Shown: positions 1-10,722 of the stretch, piece after piece
How positions within the stretch are numbered: position 1 is the stretch's first letter
Layout: every line of letters begins with the position of its first letter
Notes under the pieces: generated by a model
Databases searched by the model: none
Seen by the model: the letters and a program-made list of their open reading frames with translations, nothing else
Told to the model about the DNA's origin: nothing
Translations under genes and position numbers: made by a program
Assembly (NCBI GenBank): GCA_021030915.1
Contig: JAGEMR010000173.1
Coordinates: forward strand, 1 to 54,486
Length of the DNA: 54,486 nt
Direction of reading: 5' to 3'
DNA from: Astrothelium macrocarpum
Lineage: Eukaryota; Ascomycota; Dothideomycetes; Trypetheliales; Trypetheliaceae

Positions 1-1341
1 GTATTTGAATTCGTGGGGTTGATCAAAATTCGGGTGTGCAGAAATGTGGGCCGTGCAGAAGGTGGCGTTGACTCCTAACACCAAAGTGTGGTTATGGTGA
101 ACCAATGTCAAGTCTACTTCTGACTGCCATATGAAAACTTCTAGACGGATGGTGGAGAACCTGTCGTCCTTCTCTACTGTTGACGTAGGACACATGAGCT
201 AGCAAGAGACATCTGGAGTTGTTAGCGCTCCCTAGGGTTGGTGGGCTAGCGTGCCGTGCCGTGCCCTAAAGTTACCCCCACGACATTTCCATTCAGCGAC
301 TGGTGATGGCGTTTGACTGCCACATCTTTGAAAGACTTGGAGTGCGGAGGCACGGCTCAAAAAATTCTTGCGCACGCCAGTGAGACGTAGATTCAATGGC
401 GTCGATTTAGCCCATACCTCGAGCAAAATTCAGCTTACCTAGACAAACTGAAAATGTAAAATCAAATTGAAATTTTTGGGTTGAATTTTTTAATAGTGTT
501 TTACTACTTAATTCGATGAAGCGCTATTTGTGGCGTTTTTAGCGTGCACAAGAGCTTTTGAACCGTATCTTTCTACTTTGAACGCTCTACCATCTAGATT
601 CCAGCCGCATATTTGAATCGTCTCGTATGCTATTGATCTGGTGCCTGTTTCTAACTTTAGAGCCTTCTGTAGATAGTTACCTGTCCGCTTTCACTGTGTA
701 TCGCGAGCTCTCGTTACTACTGCCAAAAATGCCTCTTCTTATTAGTTTTAATGTGTTAATATAAATAACTATTTTATAATCAACAACATGAGAAATGTTT
801 ATGACTGAAAAAAGTCTAAACAACAGTTGATATAGATTATCCCGCCGTTCATGAAGTAGATTCGATAGACATTGGAGGCATTCGCAAATCTCACAAAGTG
901 AGCAACGTCTCGGACAGATGCACAACTGGCCCTTGTTTTCGCCAGAAGTACGTCTCAAGTTGCACAGCTGGATGCCTGCACGTTAGACACGTCAAGCTTC
1001 AGGTTCTCTTCACATCATGGATACGAAGACCGTATGATCATAGCTTCTACTATCGTCTCGTAACCGAGCTCAGATTTTAGAAGTATAGATCGACCGTAAC
1101 TCGCACGCAGTAAAATCGTGCTCAAAATGCTCATAGATCTGTCAGACGAAAATAAAACAAGCCCATGAAAAAATCGAGTGATCAATATTGAGAATGATCT
1201 TTATTATCGCTTCCATAGGAGTTCACACAAAATTGAAAAGGATGGAACATGGGCATGCCTTACTATTGTCTTCTATAAGCTCGAGCCGATAGAACGGAAA
1301 GCTAGGCATAGTAGAATTGCCAGTATCGTCTCAAATCCCAT
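1..1341. other. intergenic, no supported gene
   Basis: No open frame here has a recognisable domain, and the longest ORFs are under 100 codons with no splice partners. There is a modest A+T-rich patch around 440-540 and another around 740-840. It lies downstream of POL12 (which reads leftward), so it may hold that gene's 3' UTR. I see nothing else to support. Confidence 0.5.
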
Positions 1342-3548
1342 TCAAGAGCTCCCAATCTTAACAATATCCACCCTGCACCTCTCATAAACGCGATTGTCTA
1401 TTGAATATTCGCCTTCCTTCTCTTCCTCTGTCAATACGCGGGGATAAACTGTCATCCGGGCATAGGTGCCTGGCGCACGGCGCTTCGAAAGTGTTCCAGG
1501 ATTAATAACCGTCGTGCCTTTTACAACCTACATTGCACAAATCAGCACAACACCAAAGGATACTAACCAAGAACCAAACTGAAAGTCAAAAAGCCAAGAC
1601 ATTGTAGAGAACACTCACCTTAGCAAACGGACTCAACACACTCGGCAACACCAGCACATCCGGCCGCGCCCCCACAAACTCGCCCAACTTCAAGAACCCG
1701 ACATCCAAACTCGCCCCCGCCGCCAACACCTCATCCTCGCCATCCTCCCCTTGTTCCTTCGGCACCACGCCCCTCCTCGCGGGCGGCCACACGGGGAAAA
1801 AATGCCTCTGCTGCACGACCAAGCCCGCCATACGGCCCAGGACGTCCCGCTCGGCCCTCGCGGCACCACCAACACAGTTGCCCGCGCGGATCTCCGCCAG
1901 CACGTCCTGCGCGCTCAGGCCCAGCACGACGTCGTTGAGCGCCAGCACCGCGGGGTTCGTGACGCACGCTGCCTGCCGCGGAAGGCCGAGCTCCTTCCGG
2001 GGAAGCTTGTCCTGCGGCCAGGCGGCGTGCGGGGAGAGGGCGTCGTCGATGCTGGGTACGAGGAGGATGGTGATGTGCGGGTGGGCTTGCGTGAGGGCTT
2101 GGAGGGGCGCTGCGATGTGCTGTCGGAAGAGGTCGGTAAGCGGGGAGGAGGTGGTGGTCGGTGCGGGAGTGAAGCTGCCGGTGCGGATGGCGGGGTGGGA
2201 GAGTGGGAGGAAGGGGCCGAGGAGGATGAGGCTGTCGGCGCGGAGGGTGGTGGCGCGGGTGAGGAGGGCGGCGAGGGCGGTGAAGTCGAGGGTTGGGGAG
2301 GGGGTGTAGGGGCCGGAGGCGATGAGGTGGGTTGTTGGGTGGGTCGGTGGGTTGGAAGGGGGGTCGTCGTCGGAGGTATTGGTTGGGATTGTGAGACGGA
2401 CGTGGATGTTCTCGAGGTCGGCGCGGGAGGTTGTGGCTTCAGGAGGATCGGGAAAGCTCAAGATTTCTGAGACGCGGAATGCATCTCCGTTGGCATTCAT
2501 GCCTTTGAGGGCAACAATTTGGCCTGGGAAGAAGTCGTAGCTTGGAAGACCGTCAACTTGTAGTGGAACACGTCGGCCTGCTCCTGTCCGTCTGCTTGTT
2601 TCAAGAACTAGGTTCGATGAATTGAGCTTGCCTTCTGTTGAATCTGATGCTATTCTCCCGACTGCGACAATGTCACTTGTGCTTGTAGCGGTCGGGTTCC
2701 CAAAGCTTGCATCTTGAAAGGGTGGGTACGATTGAATCAGAGCTAGAAACTCGTCTATTCGGTCATCCAGGGTTTCTGACGCATCGGAGAGTTTCATGGC
2801 CATGGTTTTGTAAGCAAATTTTTGCATTTCCGTATTTGATTTGACCTTGATACGAGGTTCGGAGAATGCTGGAGGCGGCTCTTCCGGAGCGCCGAGATGA
2901 GAATTGATGCTTTCTTGAATTTGGCCGGCGCCATCGCTAACAACGCTTGCTACTCTGCTTCGGTTAGAATTGGCGTGTTTTGTAATTAGAGATATCTTAC
3001 GGTGCAGTGGAGTTTCCGTTCACATAGGGTGTCTTGGAATCGCTTGGTGAGCTGTTGGGGTATTGCTTGCTGGATTTTACAGCAGGAGTCTCAAAAGTGG
3101 ATTTTCGTTTGGTAGAGTTGCCATTGACAGCTCCCGGCCGAGGAGTATTTGGTACCAGACCATCGAGCCTGTGCTGGTATTAATCGACTGAACGCCGGTT
3201 ATAAGTTGAAGCGAGATCATCTCACATGCCAAAGACATCACCACCACCCATTCCAGCCCTTGGAGTTGGTGCCGTTCTCTTCGTTGCGCTTGAGACATGA
3301 GCTTTACCACGTGACTCCCGCTCTAATATTTCTTGAAGATCCTTCCTGAAGTCTCGTATTGTCTTCAAATCCAACTGTGTTGTTTCTGCTCCCATTTTAA
3401 TGCTGTAGGATTCCCATTTGTACATGAGCTCTTGAGGATCGATCGAGTGTAGGCGCATGATCGACTGCATTTCTCCGAGAATTTCTGGAGTGAGATCGCC
3501 GTTGGGTGCTGAGAAATGCTCTCTGAGCTCTACTTCGACGTCGGCCAT
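1342..3548 (-). CDS. POL12: DNA polymerase alpha-primase subunit B (Pol12)
   Basis: Non-catalytic B subunit of DNA polymerase alpha-primase, which makes RNA-DNA primers at replication forks in the nucleus. Four exons: complement(1342..1527, 1619..2954, 3001..3168, 3226..3548), 670 aa, all GT-AG. The start at 3548 gives MADVEVELREHFS, the usual N-terminus of the helical domain; an upstream in-frame ATG at 3677 was not chosen. Next come a low-complexity linker (GLVPNTPRPGAVNGNSTKRK), an OB-fold (near VAVGRIASDS and PSYDFFPGQIVALKG), and the inactive calcineurin-like phosphoesterase domain (HLIASGPYTPS, ILLGPFLPLSHP). The C-terminal exon carries the family signature TTVINPGTLSKRRAPGTYAR. Divergent from the Sec14-like gene, with paired MluI boxes 71 bp upstream of the start. 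The 3' half is far more GC-rich than the 5' half. Confidence 0.95.
1621..2480. other. GC-rich island with a GC-skew inversion (POL12 3' half)
   Basis: On the given strand the left part is C-rich and the right part G-rich. By hand count 1621-1740 has 57 C and 17 G, while 2161-2280 has 17 C and 73 G. The switch is near 1950. Flanking POL12 sequence right of about 2500 is ordinary in composition. See the findings for the same pattern in four other genes. Confidence 0.8.
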
Positions 3549-3618
3549 TTCGTTCGGTGGTTGCGCAAGTAATGGGTGGACCCCACAGTGAAGATGGATA
3601 ATTGGAGTGCAGTGGAAG

Positions 3619-3634
3619 ACGCGTCGCGACGCGT
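3619..3634. promoter_or_regulatory. paired MluI cell-cycle boxes, perfect palindrome
   Basis: The 16-mer ACGCGTCGCGACGCGT is its own reverse complement and contains two ACGCGT boxes. It lies 71-86 bp upstream of the POL12 start and about 300 bp upstream of the Sec14-like start. ACGCGT is the known binding core of MBF (Mbp1/Swi6), which drives G1/S genes including yeast replication genes. Binding here is inferred. Confidence 0.7.
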
Positions 3635-3927
3635 GTGGCGTTAGATGTTGCATCGCGTCGGGCTCGGGATCAATCAAGTTCCGAGCAATGACGTCGGTAA
3701 TCGACGCAGGGATACAGGGGTATGCGCAGGGTCTTGGCGCGCGAGAGTGATATAATAAACAACACTCACTAATGAAATCCTGTCATCAATCCAATCTGTC
3801 CCTTTTTCTGCCTTGCTCTGATTATAAACCCCGTCTCTCCTTCATACACCATCTTCGGGGATTTTCTGAATTCATCGAATTGTAGAATTATAATATTCAT
3901 CACCAAAATTCGTTTCCCCTGGAAACC

Positions 3928-5168
3928 ATGGCGCCCCCTGCTGAACCTCAAATATTGCATTCCACCAACACCTCACCTACCAGTACAGCCATAGACGAAA
4001 AGACCGTTGTTCAGCCAATTGTAGATAGCCTAGATCCTTCTACTACTACCGCTAGCTCTCGTGCTCCCTCTACAAAATCCGCCTTCGCATCCACAACTAC
4101 TTCCCAAGCACCGTCCTTTGTCTCCGCGACAGTTGGCGAGATAATTAAAGTCCCCTTCACCGACCCTCTTCCAAGCTGCAAACCTACTCCTCCAGCCGAC
4201 CTAACTCCAGAACAGGAAACAAAATATGCTACACTACTTGCAACCGTGTCAACATGGGAAAAAATCCCAACATCAACAGCCAGAGGAGCGCCTACAGCGC
4301 CTGTAACAGATGATGAGAGGATGTGGCTTACCAGAGATTGCCTTCTTCGATACCTGCGAGCGGCGAAGTGGAACCCGGCAGAGGCGCCAAGGAGACTACT
4401 GGCAACCATGATATGGAGGAGAGAATACAAGCTTGACACATTTACACCAGAATACATCTCTCCTGAAAACGAGACAGGAAAGCAAGTATTGTTAGGCTTT
4501 GATAATGAGGCCCGACCCTGTTTGTACCTCAACCCTGCAAAACAAAACACACAGAAGAGCGAACGACAAATCCAACATCTCGTCTACATGCTCGAACGCA
4601 CCATCGACATGATGGGACCAGGACAGGAAACCACAGCCCTGCTCATCAACTTCAAGAACTCCAGCGGCTCGAGCAATCCTTCAGTAGGTCAAGGTAAACA
4701 GACCTTGACCATTTTACAAGGCCACTATCCCGAGCGACTAGGCCGAGCCTTGATATCAGAACGTAAGCAACCCCCCTTCCTCCTCCCCTCCCCTTCCCAA
4801 CCATCCCTTTCCAAATCCAACACCTCGCTCACCACATCCAACCAGTCCCCTGGTACGTCACCACCTTCTTCAAGCTCATCTCGCCCTTCATCGACCCCGT
4901 CACCAAATCCAAGATGAAGTTCAACGAGCCCCTCACCGACCACGTCCCCGCCGACCAGCTCTGGGCCGACTACGGCGGCGACGTCCGCTTCGAGTACGCC
5001 CACGCCGACTACTGGCCCGCGCTGTGGCGGCTGTGCGAGCAGCGCCGCGACGCCTATCGCGAGCGGTGGGTGAAGGGCGGGAAGCGTGTCGGCGAGTATG
5101 AGGCGTACTTGAAGGGCGGGGAGCAGGCGAGTCTGGGGGTGCTGATTGAGAGGGCTGGGGAGTCGTGA
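3928..5168 (+). CDS. Sec14-like CRAL-TRIO phosphatidylinositol transfer protein (Pdr16/Pdr17 type)
   Basis: Predicted cytosolic lipid-transfer protein that exchanges phosphatidylinositol and another lipid between membranes. Two exons: 3928..4762 and 4846..5168, 385 aa; the intron splits a codon to give ISELPWYVTTFFKL. The first 70 or so residues are a Ser/Thr-rich disordered tail. The CRAL-TRIO N domain follows (LLRYLRAAKWNPAEAPRRL, then MIWRREYKLD). The lipid-binding CRAL-TRIO domain includes GFDNEARPCLYLNPAKQNT, HLVYMLERTIDMM and ILQGHYPERLGRALIS, then FKLISPFIDPVTKSKMKF. These motifs match the Pdr16/Pdr17 branch better than Sec14 itself, but the exact orthologue is uncertain. Divergent from POL12. 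The second exon is strikingly richer in G+C than the first. Confidence 0.9.
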
Positions 5169-5225
5169 TGAGGAGTTGATTTGGGAAGGGCTGGGGTGAG
5201 TTGGGGGGTGGGCATGGCTTTGTGC
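4765..5225. other. GC-rich island with a GC-skew inversion crossing an intron and the 3' UTR
   Basis: By hand count 4801-4920 has 52 C and 12 G, while 5101-5220 has 12 C and 63 G, with the switch near 5000. The C-rich arm covers the whole intron (4763-4845) and the G-rich arm continues about 55 bp past the stop codon at 5168. Confidence 0.8.
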
Positions 5226-5667
5226 ATTTTGGGAATATTGGGGAAGAGGAAATATTAGATTTGCATAGATATTTGGTGTGTGGAACCGTGCGAAAGCTGT
5301 AATCTGCTTTTTAAAATGAGTGATATCATTTACATGATTAACTTGTAGAGGACGGCTAAATGAAGAGTCAAGATAGAGGTCCAATATGCAGATACACGAA
5401 AATACATCGAGTCTCTTTCGTTTTATGACACAGGTTCTCAATGCCAGCTGAATAGCATTACGTCTGGACTAGTTCCGCGTGATACCATACTGTCTGCCTG
5501 TAGACTCTCAACTGAAATGCCGATCGCCTCAACCTTCCAAGATGCATGAAGTTCTGTCACCCGATTCCTCTCTCTGTTCTCTCCGAGCGACACCTTGATC
5601 GCCAATCGTACAGCTCCATCTGCGTAGTTTGGGCTACCATCCTTGCACCCACTGCACTCAATACATA
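5226..5667. other. convergent intergenic region
   Basis: Lies between the Sec14-like gene and the leftward membrane protein gene, so it holds both 3' ends. An A+T-rich stretch at 5225-5345 could carry polyadenylation signals. No gene supported. Confidence 0.4.
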
Positions 5668-7032
5668 CTACCAAGAGCGCCCCCGCCCTTGCCGTCTTGG
5701 AGATTCTGGTCGCATCGTCGTTGCTCTTTCGATCGGCGTATCCTGGGCATTGTGGCCACATCGCGTATGCGAAGCTGGAGATCCTAGAGGCCGGCCACGT
5801 GGATGATTTGTACGGGTTCGCTGAAGTTGAACTCGAGGGTTGCGTTCCGCTACTGGCGATATCACGTCACCATCCCTTTCATGTAAAGCGACTTCCGCCG
5901 ATAGCTCATGCACTTCGTTCGGTGTGTCAAGCTCTTGCACTATCTTCAAGGCCTCGACCTCCTGCGCGAGAAATGTTATCGCTGTTGCAAGCTCCGCTCC
6001 ACGTTCTCCACTTAGTTCGCATAATACCTTGTCTTCGCTATGCAACTCTGCCTCTGATGGCGTCTTTATCACGTTGGAATCGAGACTTTTTCTTTTTGCC
6101 CGCCGTTGTCTTTGCCAAAGTAGAAGACAAACTATTGCAAACAGGGAGGCAAGCCCTATTAAGGCACTAATTATTACACCTACGATTGTACGACCAGGAA
6201 CGTGGTGAGAAATGGATGCAGGCAATATTGTATTTGTTGCAAGAATCGTAGTGTTTCTGTGGATGCTCGAGGAACCAGGCAGATCGCTTGCTTGGTATAC
6301 CAGCTGAATGAGGGGGGCATGAAAGAAAACTTCCGTAAATTTTTCTGCAGTCAACATACTCCAATATGCTTTACCAGAGGATACGAAGGCCGAAGCATCA
6401 AAACTGTTTGGGCAGCTCAAAGTTGTGGGGAGGGGAGTGTAAACACGATAGTCCAAAACGGCTTGATCGGTACAAATAAACCCTTGAAAGCTGGTGGAAG
6501 TTGCGGACGCGGAGCATGTTTGTATAGTACTGTTAGACATGATTTCATTCGCACAAAAGTAGCCGCTATCCGGAAGTTCAGCTATCGTAGATTGACACGG
6601 CAGAGGAAGGTAGTATAAGAGAAATACATACATTGGGCAGCAACCAATCGCATACTCTGCGTCTGTGAGTGGGTATTGAAACGAGAAGCTTTGTAAGGAA
6701 GTAGTTTTACCCAGAGTTGCGACTGCGGATTGGTAACAAGCGCTGGTGTAGCCAATAGGGCATACATAACCAGGAGAGTAGAATCCATAAGCATAGAAAT
6801 GACCACGTGTAGTGAGAGTGGTATTTGGGGGCGGCCAACAGGATGGATTATCTTCAATATCGCCATTTGAAAGGCAAGTTTGAGCAGACCGAACGGAGGC
6901 CGTGAATTCCGTAACACCACCCATCATGGCCATCATAGGCGCACATGATGGTGCTGGGGTAAAAGTCGTCGTTAAAGGGCCAAGGTTAGCGCGCGTAGGA
7001 ACGAGAGGGCCAAAGGATGGAGAGATTGACAT
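5668..7032 (-). CDS. single-pass membrane protein, copy A of a tandem pair
   Basis: Unknown function. Two exons: complement(5668..6565, 6632..7032), 432 aa. The 66-bp intron is a multiple of three, so the frame stays open without splicing; removing it with the acceptor at 6566 restores the motif GCCPIGYFC, matching the intron position in copy B. The start at 7032 (MSISPSFGPL) was chosen by comparison with copy B; an in-frame ATG at 7086 is possible. An extracellular-looking Cys-rich part (about 1-255, with CPIGYTSACYQ, CCPIGYFC and N-glycosylation sequons) is followed by one membrane helix (about 261-284), then a basic WQRQRRAKRK stop-transfer and a cytosolic tail with GAELATAI. No signal peptide is visible. 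The last 60 or so residues are Arg/Pro-rich and may include an unrecognised intron. Confidence 0.7.
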   Translation of the reverse strand: MSISPSFGPLVPTRANLGPLTTTFTPAPSCAPMMAMMGGVTEFTASVRSAQTCLSNGDIEDNPSCWPPPNTTLTTRGHFYAYGFYSPGYVCPIGYTSACYQSAVATLGKTTSLQSFSFQYPLTDAEYAIGCCPMYVFLLYYLPLPCQSTIAELPDSGYFCANEIMSNSTIQTCSASATSTSFQGFICTDQAVLDYRVYTPLPTTLSCPNSFDASAFVSSGKAYWSMLTAEKFTEVFFHAPLIQLVYQASDLPGSSSIHRNTTILATNTILPASISHHVPGRTIVGVIISALIGLASLFAIVCLLLWQRQRRAKRKSLDSNVIKTPSEAELHSEDKVLCELSGERGAELATAITFLAQEVEALKIVQELDTPNEVHELSAEVALHERDGDVISPVAERNPRVQLQRTRTNHPRGRPLGSPASHTRCGHNAQDTPIERATTMRPESPRRQGRGRSW

Positions 7033-8140
7033 AGTGAAGAACCAATTACAGGCTCGAAGATTGTTAATAGGCCGAGATCTCCTCAACCCAGGGACAGTGA
7101 TTCAGAACTGGAATGTATGTAGAGAGGAACTCTGTTATGGAAAGAGACACACCAGTCTCAAAGGACAAACTCGATATTCACTTTGTCTCGCCTGTAATTT
7201 CTGTAGGAAAGATAGATGACCTTTTTGTCCGGCATCCGTTGGTCTTGATAGAGGAGCTTTTCTTGTAGCAGTTTCTTTGCTCCGTAAAATCCAACATTAT
7301 TTGTTGTAATCCTAGATGATATTAGGACTATTGCGCCGGTATGTAGAAATAGCCGCCCTATGAGAGATTCGGAAAGCGGATTGCTGATGTTGTTTCTCTT
7401 CGAATCAAAGTCGTTGCGCGTTCTCAACGTAATTCTTTCATACAAATGATGCTAGCATGAGCGATAGAAAGGTAGTGGAGAAGACTGGATGGAAAGGTGG
7501 AGAAGGCTGGACGGCAGGATGGTGAAGGGCCTGGACAGATACATGCTTCTCTCTTCCTGATTAAAGGAATTTCGGGTAATTTGTCTTTGGCTTTGCGCCA
7601 CTTGGTATTCATCATGTTGAAATTGACCGAAGAAGCCTGCATCGATATAGTCCTGCTGCTGCTGAGCTCATAGTCAACGGCGACACCGAATTCAGGGATA
7701 TATTCATGATGATCCGTAAATAGCCGGGTCTCTCCCGTGCAGCCGATTCATTTGCGGCGATAGAAAGCAAATCGGGGCCCAAAAGGTATGGTTCAGTCAT
7801 GGATCAAACTGAACGGTGATGGTCATGATGATCTACAGAATAAATTGCAACAAGGCAAGTAGGCAAACCCTGGCTGCGGAGCAAAATTACTGGCAATGCG
7901 CGTATTTGTGCGTACTAAGACTTTAATTTCGCCATCGTGATCTACGCTCTGCTGGCCTGTGGAGCGTATTTGAACGGCTTGTGTATCAATGATTCATTAC
8001 ATGAGACGAAACTAAAAAAACGTCGTACACCATGGATGCTTCCTCCAGAGCCACACCAGTTGCAGCTCCAATCTCATGCCTAAGACTGCTCCACCATAGC
8101 TTCCTGGCACGCTTGACAATTCACCGGCCCAATCTTCCCG
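7033..8140. other. intergenic spacer between the tandem membrane genes
   Basis: About 1.1 kb holding the promoter of copy A and the 3' flank of copy B. A purine-rich run at 7468-7535 (pyrimidine-rich on the coding strand of copy A) is typical of fungal promoters. No supported gene. Confidence 0.4.
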
Positions 8141-9348
8141 TCAATGCCCGCCTCCGCGCTGTCTATCCTCGCCGGTGTGTTCCGGGAGCTCATGCACGGT
8201 ATTTAACGAGTCAAGCTCTTGTGGTGCTCTTGAAGCTTCGAGCTCCTGCGCAATGTTCGTTATTGCTGTCGCAAGCTCCGCCCAACGTTCTCCACATAGT
8301 TCACGTACTATTTTGGCCTGGCCATGTAACTCTGGCTCCAGCTGTCTCCTTTTCGCGCTGGAATCGCGAAATTCCCTTTTCTTCCGCCGTTGTCTTTGCC
8401 AGAGTACAAAGCAAACGAGTGCAAGTAGCAACACAAGCCCCAACAAAGCGCCGATTACAATGATTGCAATTTCGCTTCCAGAAATGTGGTGAACTTTGGA
8501 AACATTCGAGTTCGTACTTGCAGGAACTATCGAAACATTGCCATTTTTGCTCAAGGAGCTGATGGAAAAGGTGGGATTGAAGTCTGGAAGATCGCTTGTT
8601 TGGTAAACCATCTGAATGAGAGGTCCATAAACAAGGACTCCAGTTGTAAAAGGTCCAGAGAGGGCAAAGCTCGTCGTATAATTAGTGTACGAAGCCTCAT
8701 TTGTGCTATTCCCAGAGACATCTGTTAAGCAGGATATTGCATTTAAAGTGCTGGACTTCACGAGATTCCCACATGTTTGAAAGGTTGCCGCAAGAACCGT
8801 CAGTACTGAGACAGTGCAAGTAAGGCCGCTGTCTAGAAATTCAGCTATCAAAAATAATGATAGAGGAGGGAAAAGACTGGTAGTTGAAGGACTCACGTTG
8901 GACAGCATCCAACAGCGTACTCTTGATCCGTGAGAGGATATTGAAAGCTAAAACTCCTCAATTCGGTCAGTTGGCCTGAATTTGCACCTAATGCTTGATA
9001 ACATGCACTAGTATAGCCGACCGGACATACAAAACCTGGTGAATAAATCCCGTAGCCTTGTAATGTAAGAGGAGGGGCTGCAAGATAAGTCCGAGGTGGC
9101 CAACACGACGCGTTGTCTTCAATTCCCCTATATTGGTCACAGGTTTGAGCAAGGTAAGCTTCGATCATCGGTCCTGGCTGCGTAGTGTTCCCGACCGGAT
9201 CCGAAGAGGGCATCATGATATACGCGCATGATCTTGGTGGGGTAAATGTCGTCGTAAGAGGACCGAGATTGACACGAGGTAGGCTAACGGCAGTGGGCTG
9301 ATAAGGTTGATAAACTGTCGTAGGTGGTTCTCCCGTGATGGAGGACAT
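8141..9348 (-). CDS. single-pass membrane protein, copy B of a tandem pair
   Basis: Paralogue of copy A with the same layout. Two exons: complement(8141..8828, 8897..9348), 379 aa. The splice joins GCCPT to GLTC at the same place as copy A. The start at 9348 (MSSITGEPPTT) is favoured; 9372 is an alternative. Shared blocks include NLGPLTTTFTP (about 27-37), GFVCPVGYTSACYQ (105-118), FSFQYPLTDQEYAVGCCP (133-150), LIQMVYQTSDLP (221-232), a membrane helix (269-293) ending in LVCFVLWQRQRRKKRE, and the cytosolic block RELCGERWAELATAI (326-340). The juxtamembrane and tail segments are better conserved between the copies than the central ectodomain, which suggests a common cytosolic partner and a diverging outer surface. 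Function unknown. Confidence 0.75.
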
Positions 9349-9376
9349 ATATAGGAGCTGAACGAAGTCCAAAAGG

Positions 9377-9985
9377 CTAGTATTCTCTCATACCCGACAC
9401 TGTATTTGAGATCTTAGTCCAAAGATATCTGGAGAAAGCGTTGGTGACGAAGAGGAGAACAATATCGTAGATGGGGCCGAGGCTTATTTTGGCTGTATCG
9501 AACTTCGTAATTAGAATGATTAAATCTTCAATAACAGTAGTCACTTGGCCTGGTCGAATAATTGTTAAAGAGTGTTCTTGTTCATCTACGATGTTCATAT
9601 TGAAAATTGCGCTACAAGGTAGTAAAACGCCCGTTTGACGTACCTCATACATGTGGCTATCCTCTGGAAAGTCATTCAAGTCACCTGTTGATTGAAAGCT
9701 CCTCTTAAAAGGTGTAATCAGTATTCAATCAGTGGGAGTCGTCATTTGTGGTCGAAATAGTAATGTTGTAGTCGTCAAGCTTGTTAAGCTGGACTGAAGA
9801 GTAACGGTAAAGCTCAATGTCAAGAAGCGATGGATTTGGCCTACATTCTTCCCATGTACCGTATTTGATAAAGCTACGATATGTTTCGGGTGATAAGTTG
9901 CCCCACCTAACGGTGCTCGGTAGATTTTCTTTCAGATGGACCAATAGAGGATACATTGCACTGCCTACCGTACTAAAGCATATCA
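9377..9985 (-). pseudogene. unidentified coding relic, probably frameshifted
   Basis: Two leftward open segments lie end to end in different frames. The first (9729-9985) reads PSTVRWGNLSPETYRSFIKY and ends in DDSH-stop. The second (9377-9700) reads LNDFPEDSHMYEVRQTG and later IRPGQVTTVIEDL. The sequence between them offers no GT donor in the right place, so a frameshift explains the break better than an intron. The amino acid text looks coding, but I do not recognise the family. It sits directly upstream of membrane protein copy B. Confidence 0.35.
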
Positions 9986-10722
9986 AACAGGCCAGTATTA
10001 GATTCTAGTGAAACACGGCTACCTGAGGTATACTTGATGATCTCGTTTCTGGCCTTGGACTCTATGCTCAGAATGGGTCCGGCCTAACCGTTGGTAAACC
10101 TACACATCGGCCATAACGATTTTGGGCATGCCTTCGCGATTCTGCACAGATCATCGGGTCATCTTTCAGAGTCGGAGGCGCTGAACCGATTGATAGGACA
10201 AACTTTGACCCTATTGAAGCTCGGCGCAGCACAGTAAGAGATTAGAATGATTAGACGTAGCTAAACTTAAGCCTATAAAAGGGTCCGTGCCAACGGGTAT
10301 GCCAAGCATTCTCCAACCTCCTTTCTTCTTGTATCAGGTACCTACCTTAGAGGAAGTACCTGAGAGCTACATGGTTATCAACTTATCCAGCTATTTGAAT
10401 TTCACAATCGTCGCTTAGAATTCCAGCAATGTAGATTGCGGCAGCACGTTTGCAGACCTTTGCAGGCCCTGTATCTGACTAGGCGTGTGATGTGAAGGGT
10501 TGCATGCGCGCCATGCATAGTAATTTACTGTTTGATTCGAGCATTGCCATGATCATGTGTCATATGTTTGAGTTGAATATGGGGAATCGTTATTAACGTA
10601 TCTTTTAATTGAACTGGGAGAAAACTACAGAAAGCTGCAGAATCGTGTGAGGTGCTACGAATGTCGTAGGATGATCGCCCAATTGCTCCAGAGCTACAAC
10701 GCCTGATAGCCCCGTTCTTACT
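9986..10722. other. intergenic, orphan TATA-like site
   Basis: A CCTATAAAAGG sequence at about 10270-10280 on the plus strand is followed by a pyrimidine-rich stretch, like a promoter, but no supported ORF follows. It may be the leftover promoter of a lost gene. Nothing else seen. Confidence 0.3.

Noticed and set aside
1751..2470. Plus-strand open frame of 239 codons opposite POL12
   Set aside because: Gly/Glu-rich text produced by the G-rich arm of the skew island; POL12 on the other strand has clear family motifs.
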